Shown in pieces: positions 25,547 through 32,961 of a stretch of DNA of 53,238 nt. The translations under genes and the position numbers were made by a program. Positions within the stretch are counted from its first letter, which is position 1, and every line of letters begins with the position of its first letter. Below the pieces are notes generated by a model that saw nothing but the letters and a program-made list of their open reading frames with translations, searched no databases and was not told the origin of the DNA. The DNA comes from RGIG4140 sp045635565 (GTDB lineage: Bacteria; Pseudomonadota; Alphaproteobacteria; CAAHEQ01; UBA3637): positions 1 through 53,238 of the forward strand of contig JAZTVX010000027.1 of NCBI GenBank assembly GCA_045635565.1, read 5' to 3'.

Positions 25547-27487
25547 ATGAAGATAACGCTTGATACACAAGACATTGTTAATTGGTTTACAAAACCGTTT
25601 AAACAAAATACATTTTGGCAGTATATAACGAATAATTTAGATATGTTGGCTGCTGTAACTGTTACTGTCGGAGCCTTTTTATATTTATTCGGTTTACGGG
25701 TTTTGAACGTTTTTGATACTGATTTTGTTGTCATGGGCGGTGATTTTACGGTTTCGTACTTAGGAAGCGTATTTTATCGTTTAGATGAATGGCGTTGGCC
25801 ACTATTAACACACTTAAATTTGGCTTATCCTTATGGAATTTCTGTTCATGGAACAGATGGAAGTCCTTTATTATCGCTGATTTTTAAAGCCTTTCATAAA
25901 TTCTTCGGTTTACCGGCAGATGTGCAGTTTGTCGGGGTTTGGATGTTGATTTGCTATGTTTTACAGGCAGTTTTTTCTGTTCTTATTTTCCGAAAAGCAT
26001 TTAAAAACCAATTTTTGGTTTTTATTGCATCCTTATTTTTTATTTCGGCTCCGATTATGATGATGCGTGTTTTTGTCCATATCAATTTAATGTGTCATTT
26101 TATTTTACTATGGGCCATTTTGTTATGGATGAATAATCGGTTAACTCGTTCCACATGGATTGCTATGGGTATTTTAATTACATTAGCCACGTTGACTTGT
26201 CCATACTTTTTACCTATGGTTGGTGGTTTCTTTGGAATTTTAATTATCCAACAGGTTTTTGTTGAAAAGAATGTATCCCTCAAAAAGGCTCTTGTCGGTA
26301 TTGTTGCACAAGGACTTGTTTTTGGCTTTTGGTTTTTATTATTAGGTATGGTTGATAAAGAACAGGTATTGACCAGTGGTGGTTGGAGAGGTTTAAGTCT
26401 CAATCTGACGGCATTATTCAATCCGATTTGGAGTGAGTCACAAGTTTTTTCAAAACTCACACCTAAAGCCGATTTTGATGCTGATAATTACTTCGGTTTC
26501 GGATTGTTGATTTTGTTGGCATTGATGTTCCCTCATGTTAAGCATTTATTTAAACATGAAAATCTCAAAAAGAATGCCTTAATTGCTTTATTATTGCTGG
26601 GGTTCACGCTGTTTGCCTTATCATCTCAAATCAAATTTGGCACGACAGTTATTTTAGATTACAAACCCGGTGCATTTATTAACTGGCTTGGTAGTGTATT
26701 TCGTTATTCCGGTCGTTTTTTCTGGCCGATTTGGTATTTGTTAGCATTCTTTATTATTGCTCGGGTTGCTAAGTCTTTCCCTAAAGCCGTGTTTATTCTT
26801 TTGCCGATTTTATTGGTTGTACAAATTTGGGACTTGTATCCGACATACGTTGCCAAATCTAAATTTGCGGCTACAACCTATAAACCGAAAGAATTTGTTT
26901 CGGAAGAATGGCAGCGGTTAAATCGTGATTATAAGAATATTTTTATTTTCGCTCATAATGAAAACTACAAAGATATGTGGCGTTGGGCTATTCAGAATAA
27001 TAAAAATGTGAATTATGGTTTTTTGAATCGTCCCTCATCAAAAACACAAAAGTTGGTTAATGATACACGGGAGGCGATTTTAGCTGGTTCCGTTCCGTCT
27101 AAAGATTATTTTTACTTGATTGACGGTGATTTAATGAAAAAAATAGATGATACGGCTAAAATCAATCCGGATGTCATGCGGTTAAAAAGCCTTATCAAAA
27201 ATATTGATGGGTTTGATATTTTAGAATACTCGGAAGAATTGGCAAAAATGCAAAAAGACTTCCAAAAGAAAGAAATTTTGGTCAAACATCGTTATTGGGA
27301 TGATAAAGTTATTCAAATTTCACCTTATCGTGTTTATCGTGATGTTGAAGGTAAATTCCTTGATTATGCAACGATCCTGCGGTTTGATGAAGAATTCCTT
27401 GATTTGAAATGGGATAAATATGGAGAAGAAAATTTTGTCAAACAAGAAGATGGTAAATATCATCAGGTTGTTAAAGATAAAAAATAA
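25547..27487 (+). CDS. Polytopic membrane protein, DUF6311-like (GT-C-type fold suspected)
   Basis: The start at 25547 has AAGGGAG eight bases upstream; the ATG nine codons earlier has no site. The 646-residue protein has about ten to twelve hydrophobic helices in the first 450 residues and a soluble C-terminal domain of about 190 residues. A first-loop motif GGDFTVSYLGSVFYRLDEWRWPLLTHLNLAYPYG recalls the acidic loop of GT-C lipid-linked sugar transferases and DUF6311 proteins. A membrane glycosyltransferase role is therefore plausible but unproven. It is flanked by its own promoter and terminator and has no obvious partner gene. Confidence 0.7.
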   Translation: MKITLDTQDIVNWFTKPFKQNTFWQYITNNLDMLAAVTVTVGAFLYLFGLRVLNVFDTDFVVMGGDFTVSYLGSVFYRLDEWRWPLLTHLNLAYPYGISVHGTDGSPLLSLIFKAFHKFFGLPADVQFVGVWMLICYVLQAVFSVLIFRKAFKNQFLVFIASLFFISAPIMMMRVFVHINLMCHFILLWAILLWMNNRLTRSTWIAMGILITLATLTCPYFLPMVGGFFGILIIQQVFVEKNVSLKKALVGIVAQGLVFGFWFLLLGMVDKEQVLTSGGWRGLSLNLTALFNPIWSESQVFSKLTPKADFDADNYFGFGLLILLALMFPHVKHLFKHENLKKNALIALLLLGFTLFALSSQIKFGTTVILDYKPGAFINWLGSVFRYSGRFFWPIWYLLAFFIIARVAKSFPKAVFILLPILLVVQIWDLYPTYVAKSKFAATTYKPKEFVSEEWQRLNRDYKNIFIFAHNENYKDMWRWAIQNNKNVNYGFLNRPSSKTQKLVNDTREAILAGSVPSKDYFYLIDGDLMKKIDDTAKINPDVMRLKSLIKNIDGFDILEYSEELAKMQKDFQKKEILVKHRYWDDKVIQISPYRVYRDVEGKFLDYATILRFDEEFLDLKWDKYGEENFVKQEDGKYHQVVKDKK

Positions 27488-27492
27488 AAATA

Positions 27493-27526
27493 TTAAAGCC
27501 CTTTGTACAAACAAAGGGCTTTAATA
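27493..27526 (+). terminator. Terminator of the DUF6311-like gene
   Basis: A perfect 13-bp stem TTAAAGCCCTTTG / CAAAGGGCTTTAA (27493-27505 / 27512-27524). Confidence 0.8.
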
Positions 27527-27545
27527 TATGATTGATAAACGAATC

Positions 27546-27597
27546 TTACTTTCAAATGACACCATCTGTATCAGTGGGCAGTATCATTTGAAAGTAA
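27546..27597. repeat. Perfect 14-bp inverted repeat beside the serine recombinase
   Basis: TTACTTTCAAATGA (27546-27559) and its exact reverse complement (27584-27597) enclose 24 bp that contain ACTGCCCACTGATACAG on the minus strand. It begins 18 bases after the recombinase stop and lacks a T-run after the hairpin, so it does not look like a terminator. It may be a recombination or regulatory site. Confidence 0.7.
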
Positions 27598-27615
27598 CTT
27601 AAAAAAACTACTTTA

Positions 27616-28209
27616 TTAGAGTGTTTCCGTAATAAACTTGTTGAGTGTTTTGATATCAACATTGAGTAATTTGGCAATTTTATTTTTAGAAGTTTGACGA
27701 TTTAACAAATCTTGGATTTGTGTTTTTTTATCATCTAATTTATGGGCTTTATTGCACATTCCTTTGGGACGTCCTAATGTTTTTCCTTCTGTTTGTAAGC
27801 GATGAAGTGCTTCCGTTGTTCGATGAGAAATCAAATTACGCTCAATTTCTGCCGATAAACCAAAAGCAAATGCCAATACTTTAGATTCAATGGTTTTACC
27901 TAAACGGTAATTATCTTTAATCGTCCAAATCTGACAACCAATTGTCATACAATAGTGTAACATACCCATTACTTGTAGAAGATTTCTGCCAAAACGAGAT
28001 AATTCACTGGCAATGATAACATCATCGCTTTTGATTTGTTTTAACAATTTTCCTAATCGTCTTGTTTCCATATCTTTGGTCGCACTGATTGTTTCTGTAA
28101 TCCATTTATCGATTTTAATCTTGTTTTGACGACAAAACTGATCGATTTCAAATTTTTGATTTTGGGCTGTCTGCTTATCGGTTGAAATGCGAATATATCC
28201 GTATATCAT
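27616..28209 (-). CDS. Mpi-type serine recombinase / DNA invertase
   Basis: The 197-residue serine recombinase has catalytic Ser9 in YIRIST and the conserved arginines in ASELSRFGRNLL and EIERNLISHRTTEAL. LGRPKG leads into a C-terminal helix-turn-helix (SKNKIAKLLNVDIKTLNKFI). Its length and wording (IWTIKDNYRLG, LAFAFGLSAEIERNLIS) closely follow the master DNA invertase Mpi of Bacteroides, which flips many promoters for surface polysaccharides. Such enzymes invert DNA between inverted repeats. AAAGGA precedes the ATG. Palindromes lie on both sides of the gene. Whether it acts locally or at distant sites cannot be told here. Confidence 0.9.
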   Translation of the reverse strand: MIYGYIRISTDKQTAQNQKFEIDQFCRQNKIKIDKWITETISATKDMETRRLGKLLKQIKSDDVIIASELSRFGRNLLQVMGMLHYCMTIGCQIWTIKDNYRLGKTIESKVLAFAFGLSAEIERNLISHRTTEALHRLQTEGKTLGRPKGMCNKAHKLDDKKTQIQDLLNRQTSKNKIAKLLNVDIKTLNKFITETL

Positions 28210-28251
28210 ATTATAATCCTTTTGTTTTCATTTGTTAAAAACAACAACATA

Positions 28252-28296
28252 CATGATATTTATCATGGGAAAAATAATGACCCTTATTTTTCCCAT
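28252..28296. repeat. Two abutting palindromes upstream of the recombinase
   Basis: CATGATATTTATCATG (28252-28267) is a perfect palindrome around TT. It runs into a second inverted repeat with 13-bp arms (28265-28277 / 28284-28296, ATGGGAAAAATAA) and a 6-base loop. They lie 43-87 bases before the recombinase start and could be operator or recombination sites. Confidence 0.6.
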
Positions 28297-28829
28297 ATAT
28301 ACGATATATAAGTATGTATTGCAAGGAAAATATTTTAATTTTTTGATTTTTTCTTCTAATTTTATTCAATAATGTATTTTTATACAATAAGTTGACTCAA
28401 AAAAACAGTATATCTAAAAAAATGTTTGAAATTTTGATTCTGGTATCTTTTTTCATACGGACCGATGTTTTGAAAGTAAAAAAATACGTTGTTTATATTT
28501 CTGATGTGGCTAGGTTAGAATGTTGATGTAATCGTTCAATTAGAAAGATTATTGCTACTTAAAGATTCCTATTTTTATATCTGAATTAGTTTTATCTAAA
28601 TAAAGTTTATTTTTTGTTCGTAATATACGACTATCAAAGTCAAATTTTTGGGTATTATAAAAATTATAGCAATAAAAATTTTATTATCTTCAATAATAAA
28701 AATGTTTTTTCTTTCTGTTGTTCGGGATAGGGATTTTATTAAAGTGATTTTTGAAATTGCATATGTTTCTGTTGCTTCTAAAAATTTAATAAGTTTTGTA
28801 TCATTATATGAATTTATTCTTTTATTTGT
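28297..28829. other. AT-rich stretch without recognisable genes
   Basis: About 530 bp of very AT-rich sequence. One short low-complexity hydrophobic frame exists but looks accidental. TTTGAAAGTAA at about 28472-28482 matches part of the inverted repeat downstream of the recombinase. It may be decayed mobile DNA. Confidence 0.5.
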
Positions 28830-28832
28830 TCA

Positions 28833-29020
28833 GGCATTACTCACCCCGTGAGTGTCCTTGTAGGACATTAACTTGTTCAATTTTCCTGTTGGGAAAACGG
28901 CAATGCTTCCGCCTTGCTTTTGGACAGCGTTCGAACCCACTTTCCTGTGGGTCCAATTCCCGAACGACACACGTAAAAACAGAGCCAGCCCGTTCGGCTG
29001 ACCCTGTTCTTTATTGGTCG
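28833..29020 (-). other. GC-rich island of consecutive stem-loops, possible structured RNA or att-like element
   Basis: Unlike its surroundings this segment is about half G+C and is made of short hairpins: ACTCAC/GTGAGT (28838-28852), GTCCT/AGGAC, TTTTCC/GGAAAA, CCCAC/GTGGG nested in GTTCG/CGAAC (28929-28965), and AACAG..CAGCC/GGCTG..CTGTT (28978-29008). On the minus strand the last is followed by TTTTT. A 65-codon frame on the minus strand has no ribosome-binding site and looks like a by-product. One arm reads GTGGGTTCGAAC on the minus strand, like a tRNA T-arm, but no cloverleaf forms. Confidence 0.45.
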
Positions 29021-29194
29021 TCATTGTCAGAGATAATGTGGAAAAATATACTACTTAAAACAATGGGTTTGACAGAGTAATTTTATTATTGTTTTACAAC
29101 AACTTATTTAAGACAAGGAATAATGCGTGCAACATTCCACAACTAATCAAGTTGTGGTTAGTCATATTATTTGGAACGATTTAAATGGTTGATT

Positions 29195-29863
29195 TTATAA
29201 AAAAACTTTAAATAACTCTACTAAATTTAATCTAAATTTTGTAACTTTTTCCAAAAATTCATCTAACGATATTTGGGAATACGTTTCTCCAGTATGAATA
29301 AATTCTTTAATTGAAAAATATCCAATTTTAGGACAAATCGTCAGTTTCATTGTTGTAGAGATAACATTATTATGTTTCACAAAATTATCCAAATGGTATA
29401 AATATTTATATTCATCACTATCTTTAATTTCATTAAATTTATCAACTATCCGACAAGTTAATGGATGATTTTGATGTTTTTTTGTAAATTTATCTTTTAT
29501 ATTAGTGAATAAGACTTTATTTTCGTCTATTCCTAACGAAAAAGAATTATTTAAAAACAATGCCCAAATATCTGTTAATCCAATACACATAATTGCTATA
29601 TATTCGATATACATTTCTACTTTAATCCACAATTCAACAAATCTAGGATCTTTACTTCCAGTACAATGTTTGGGATTAGAAATATCTAATAATGAGCATT
29701 CTTTTTTTATATACTCAATTGCATACAATATCATTTGTTCTTTGTCTGCATAAGCATTTACAATATCCTCTGAATATTGTAATTGTAATTTTTTACACCC
29801 TTCTTTCAACTGTTTTGATGTAATTTCAGATTTAGAACCATCTGTATAATTAAACTTAATCAT
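29195..29863 (-). CDS. Hypothetical protein, last gene of the R-M operon
   Basis: The 222-residue protein is not recognised. It is predominantly helical, with no signal peptide and no clear membrane span. One hydrophobic helix (IEYIAIMCIGLTDIWALFL) and a YLYHLDNFVKHNNVIS segment loosely resemble HEPN-type all-helical proteins, but the RX4-6H ribonuclease motif is not evident. It starts 12 bases after the nuclease gene, with AAGG overlapping that gene's stop, so it is part of the restriction-modification operon. It could be a restriction subunit, specificity helper or independent defence protein. Its codon use is AT-rich like the rest of the island. Confidence 0.6.
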   Translation of the reverse strand: MIKFNYTDGSKSEITSKQLKEGCKKLQLQYSEDIVNAYADKEQMILYAIEYIKKECSLLDISNPKHCTGSKDPRFVELWIKVEMYIEYIAIMCIGLTDIWALFLNNSFSLGIDENKVLFTNIKDKFTKKHQNHPLTCRIVDKFNEIKDSDEYKYLYHLDNFVKHNNVISTTMKLTICPKIGYFSIKEFIHTGETYSQISLDEFLEKVTKFRLNLVELFKVFL

Positions 29864-29875
29864 AAAATGTGCACC

Positions 29876-30415
29876 TTATTTCTCAGGAACTGGTAATCCA
29901 AATTTTGCTAGTGGAATATATTCAAAATAATATGAACAACCGACAGAAATAATGTATTCCAAAACATCTTTATATTGCTTTTTTTTAAACCAGTCGCTTA
30001 AAAGATAAATATACTCTACTTCCATATTAAGTTGTGATAACAATTTTTTATATTGTTTTTTCTTAAAATCACAAGTTTGTAATTTTTCATCAACAGAGCC
30101 TGCTACTTTTTGAAATTTACATTCTATAACAAAAAATGTATTATTCACGACTACATAAATAGAATCATCTGGTAAAAGCTTTTTAGATAAAATAGAAGCA
30201 TAATCAACTTTTCTGTAATCCAAAAATTTATAAAGTGCATTTTTCTTAAAAATAGATGCGACCTGTTCATCATTATACAATACATTAATCCAACCTAATT
30301 TATTTGGACTGCATGAATATCCTTCTTGATTACACAAAAAAGTTTGTAAATCTGTTTTACCTTCGAATATCAAACCTGTTTTTGTGTTTGCTCCACCAAT
30401 TCCGTTTTCTTTCAT
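29876..30415 (-). CDS. PD-(D/E)XK-type restriction endonuclease (Type II-like)
   Basis: The protein has 179 residues. The catalytic signature is LPDDSIYVVV..FFVIECK: Asp83/Asp84, then Glu98-Cys-Lys100, giving PD-x(n)-ExK. The N-terminus GGANTKTGLIFEGKTDL and the later VAGSVDEKLQTCDFKKKQYKKL are features I associate with small Type II restriction enzymes linked to adenine methylases. Its start overlaps the methylase stop (ATGA-type, 4 bp). It does not resemble DpnII itself, although the two methylases resemble the DpnII system. The recognition site cannot be read from sequence; GATC is possible because of the Dam-like partner. Confidence 0.78.
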   Translation of the reverse strand: MKENGIGGANTKTGLIFEGKTDLQTFLCNQEGYSCSPNKLGWINVLYNDEQVASIFKKNALYKFLDYRKVDYASILSKKLLPDDSIYVVVNNTFFVIECKFQKVAGSVDEKLQTCDFKKKQYKKLLSQLNMEVEYIYLLSDWFKKKQYKDVLEYIISVGCSYYFEYIPLAKFGLPVPEK

Positions 30416-31188
30416 TTATTACCTCCTTTTACAGCAGAAAGTCTTTTTTCTGCAAGTTCTACAAATTCTTTTTCTTTTTCGATGCCAACAAATTTTCTGT
30501 TATGTTTTAATGCCGCAACTCCAGTTGTTGCACTACCCATAAAGGGATCTAAAATTAAATCTCCTTCATTTGTTGATGCTAAAATAATTCTTTCCAATAA
30601 ATCCAAAGGTTTTTGGGTTGGATGTTTACCAAAAGTCTTTTCGCTTTTCTTTGGCGTTCCAATAGCCCAAACACTTCTCATCTGCGTATTAGGCTTTTTA
30701 ATAAAGTCAGACGAAAAATCTCCGTTTTTCATTAATTCATAATTAAAAGTATGTTTTATTTTTTTATCTTTTCTTGCCCAAATTAATGTTTCATGACTGG
30801 CTGTAAAATAACGACAACACATATTAGGGCTGGCATTTGGTTTAAACCAAGAAATATCATTTAATATATGATATCCCAATAATTGCATTGCAAAACCGCA
30901 AGAATAAATGCTGTGATAAGTACCCGAGACCCAAAGAGTTCCGTTTTTCTTTAAAACTCTTTTGCAGGCTGATAACCATTTTTTGTGAAATTCGAAATCT
31001 TGTTCAAATCCTTGGCTCTCATCCCATTTTCCTTTATTGACAGAAACAACTTTACCGTTCTGACAGGTAATACCACCGTTTGATAGCATATATGGTGGAT
31101 CTGCAAAAATCATATCAAAAGTATTTTCTGGAATGGTTTCCAAAATTTTTAAACAATCATCATGATATAATCGGTAGTTTTTCATCAT
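30412..31188 (-). CDS. DNA adenine methyltransferase, beta class (DpnA/HinfI-like)
   Basis: The 258-residue protein has the catalytic motif IV ADPPYMLSNGG near the N-terminus and the SAM-binding motif DPFMGSATTG near the C-terminus; this order defines the beta class. KHPTQKPLDLLERII is the typical motif before the SAM site. The protein resembles DpnA, the second methylase of the DpnII system, which also acts on single-stranded DNA and protects incoming DNA during transformation. The start overlaps the stop of the Dam-like gene, and its own stop overlaps the nuclease start. N6-adenine methylation is expected; strand preference is inference. Confidence 0.92.
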   Translation of the reverse strand: MMKNYRLYHDDCLKILETIPENTFDMIFADPPYMLSNGGITCQNGKVVSVNKGKWDESQGFEQDFEFHKKWLSACKRVLKKNGTLWVSGTYHSIYSCGFAMQLLGYHILNDISWFKPNASPNMCCRYFTASHETLIWARKDKKIKHTFNYELMKNGDFSSDFIKKPNTQMRSVWAIGTPKKSEKTFGKHPTQKPLDLLERIILASTNEGDLILDPFMGSATTGVAALKHNRKFVGIEKEKEFVELAEKRLSAVKGGNK

Positions 31189-32120
31189 ACGCCATAGTTT
31201 GTAATAAGGATTTCTCTGATTTCACCGCGACCATCCGAATTTGCATTAATCAAACGTTTGGCTAAAATACGATAAATGTTATAATTTTGATATAAATCAT
31301 CAAAAAAAGGATCGGGTCCAACATTAGTTGGATCTGAATTGCTTAACATTTGTAGAGCGCCCTGTTTATGAGCTTGTTCAAAAACATCTTTCAAACGAAT
31401 TTGTTCATTGTCATCAAAAGTTTCTACGGCATAGGTTGTAAAAGAAGAATCTTTTAAGGGACGATATGGAGGATCGTAGTAGATAAATGTATCTTTATCT
31501 GCAAAGTCTAATGCTTTGGCAAAATCTGCTTGTAAAATTGTTGCTTTACTTAACGCTTTTGAAACAGCTATTAAATTTTCTCTATCCAGAATGCGAGGAT
31601 TTTTATAACTTCCCATCGGAACATTAAATAGGCCTTTGCTGTTAACCCTGAACAATCCATTAAAACAAGTTCTGTTTAAGAAAACAGTTAATGCGGCACG
31701 TCTGATAAACGATAAAGAATAATGGTTAGCATCTATTTTTTTATCAAACGAATTATATTCATCACGCATTTGATAGTAAAATTCTTTCCTATCAGTTGAT
31801 GAAAAATAAGATATTTGTAAGCGTTCTAGTTCATCAATCAATTCCAACACATTATTTTTGATAACGTTATAAAGAATGACTAATTCCGGATTAATATCAA
31901 ACAAATAAGCTTCTTCAAAGTAGTATGAATTAGATATATCAAAAAAGACAGCCCCACCACCAACAAATGGCTCAATATATTTTTTGATTGCACCGCAACG
32001 AAGTTTATTCGGTAGTTTTGGAGATAGTTGAGGCAATAACATACCCTTACCACCTGCCCATTTTAAAACAGGAGATGCAAAGTTGATTTCATTGTTCTTT
32101 TGTAATGCTAATTCTGCCAT
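31185..32120 (-). CDS. DNA adenine methyltransferase, alpha class (Dam/DpnM-like)
   Basis: The 311-residue protein begins with the SAM-binding FxGxG-region motif LKWAGGKGMLLPQL, then YIEPFVGGGAVFFD, and has the catalytic motif IV YYDPPYRPL near residue 200. This is the Dam/DpnM order, normally methylating adenine in GATC. RTCFNGLFRVNSKGLFNVPMGSY is the characteristic target-recognition region. It is the first gene of a four-gene operon with 4-bp overlaps (methylase, methylase, nuclease) that ensure coordinated translation. Promoter TTGCTA-17-TAAAAT lies upstream and GAGG sits six bases before the ATG. Confidence 0.93.
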   Translation of the reverse strand: MAELALQKNNEINFASPVLKWAGGKGMLLPQLSPKLPNKLRCGAIKKYIEPFVGGGAVFFDISNSYYFEEAYLFDINPELVILYNVIKNNVLELIDELERLQISYFSSTDRKEFYYQMRDEYNSFDKKIDANHYSLSFIRRAALTVFLNRTCFNGLFRVNSKGLFNVPMGSYKNPRILDRENLIAVSKALSKATILQADFAKALDFADKDTFIYYDPPYRPLKDSSFTTYAVETFDDNEQIRLKDVFEQAHKQGALQMLSNSDPTNVGPDPFFDDLYQNYNIYRILAKRLINANSDGRGEIREILITNYGV

Positions 32121-32138
32121 ATTAAACCTCGTTCGATT

Positions 32139-32167
32139 ATTTTAACGATAAAGAAAAGAAATAGCAA
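32139..32167 (-). promoter_or_regulatory. Promoter of the restriction-modification operon
   Basis: Minus-strand TTGCTA (32162-32167), a 17-bp spacer and TAAAAT (32139-32144). Confidence 0.6.
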
Positions 32168-32431
32168 CTTTTTTTGATAAATATTCAATTTTTTTATGTT
32201 TATATAACTTTTTTATACCATGTGTACAAGTTGTTAAAAATGTAATGCTCTTATAAAATAAGGCCTTAAGAGGTGTACGAAAATTGTAGTATCGGCTTCT
32301 GGTTTCTAAATTAACCACTGTTGATAGGATTTAGAAAGATGCACACGTGCTTAAATAAATAGAGATAATTTTAATAAAAATAACTGGACTTTTCTTATTT
32401 TATAGACATAGCTAGAAGCATGGAGGTCATC
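32168..32431. other. Spacer between R-M operon and 48-codon ORF
   Basis: This holds no convincing gene. A 9-bp inverted repeat TTTCTAAAT / ATTTAGAAA (32303-32311 / 32329-32337) could be an operator for either flanking unit, but there is no further support. Confidence 0.4.
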
Positions 32432-32578
32432 ATGACATTGATAGAAGAACTTGTTAAAATAATTTTACCAGAGTTTTTGAAGTATTTAGATGTGCTAGAA
32501 GAAGAAAAAAATGTTCCTGAAAAAGAGATAAAATTAAAAGATGGAAAATCTATAATAATTTATCCCGAAAAAAAATAA
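32432..32578 (+). CDS. Small hypothetical protein (48 residues)
   Basis: Starts with ATG five bases after a strong GGAGG and encodes MTLIEELVKIILPEF.., a charged helix followed by a short Lys-rich beta-like tail (KLKDGKSIIIYPEKK). It has no homology I recognise and no helix-turn-helix, signal or membrane segment. It lies divergent from the R-M operon and ends inside the tRNA-Pro terminator hairpin. The good ribosome-binding site and acidic/basic balance suggest a real gene; the role (phage, antitoxin or regulator of the R-M unit) is open. Confidence 0.55.
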   Translation: MTLIEELVKIILPEFLKYLDVLEEEKNVPEKEIKLKDGKSIIIYPEKK

Positions 32579-32608
32579 CATAGTATGTGAGCTGACATAC
32601 TATGTTAT
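32575..32608 (-). terminator. Terminator of tRNA-Pro
   Basis: A perfect 14-bp stem (32575-32588 / 32595-32608, ATAACATAGTATGT) followed on the minus strand by eight T. Confidence 0.88.
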
Positions 32609-32612
32609 ATAT

Positions 32613-32689
32613 TGGTCGGAATGGCGGGATTTGAACCCGCGGCCACACGCCCCCCAGACGTGTGCGCTACCAGGCTGCGCTACATTCCG
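32613..32689 (-). tRNA. tRNA-Pro(GGG)
   Basis: The 77-nt cloverleaf reads from 32689 to 32613: acceptor CGGAATG/CATTCCG, D arm GCGC..GCGC, anticodon stem CACGT/GCGTG with loop CTGGGGG (anticodon GGG, codon CCC), T arm GCGGG/CCCGC with TTCAAAT, and encoded CCA. The accessory region begins directly past its 3' end. Confidence 0.95.
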
Positions 32690-32916
32690 ATTGAGAACCC
32701 TTTTACCCCATTTTGCTTGAAATTGCAAGCAGTTTTTAATCCTGTTTCTGCTTTTTTTTATGAAATGTTTTGTCAGTTTGTCGTTTGTGATAATATTTTC
32801 AATTGCTTCGTTTGTCTTTTATGAATTGCTCGATGAAGATATATGTACTCTTTTAAACATGATATGATAAAGTAATGTTGATGCCGCACAGTAAAGAAAC
32901 CGTTATTTGAACCATA

Positions 32917-32951
32917 AAAAAACAGTTCTGTTAAAAACAGAACTGTTTTTT
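32917..32951 (-). terminator. Terminator of the bitopic hypothetical gene
   Basis: A perfect 14-bp stem AAAAAACAGTTCTG / CAGAACTGTTTTTT, 10 bases past the stop at 32962. Confidence 0.88.
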
Positions 32952-32961
32952 GTTGTCATAA

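Noticed and set aside
28830..29024. 65-codon minus-strand frame across the stem-loop island
   Set aside because: No ribosome-binding site, and every segment of it is explained by hairpin arms; better treated as structured DNA/RNA.
32612..32824. Plausible-looking plus-strand reading frame (MVGMAGFEPAATRPP..)
   Set aside because: It runs antisense through tRNA-Pro; this is a well-known by-product of tRNA sequence.
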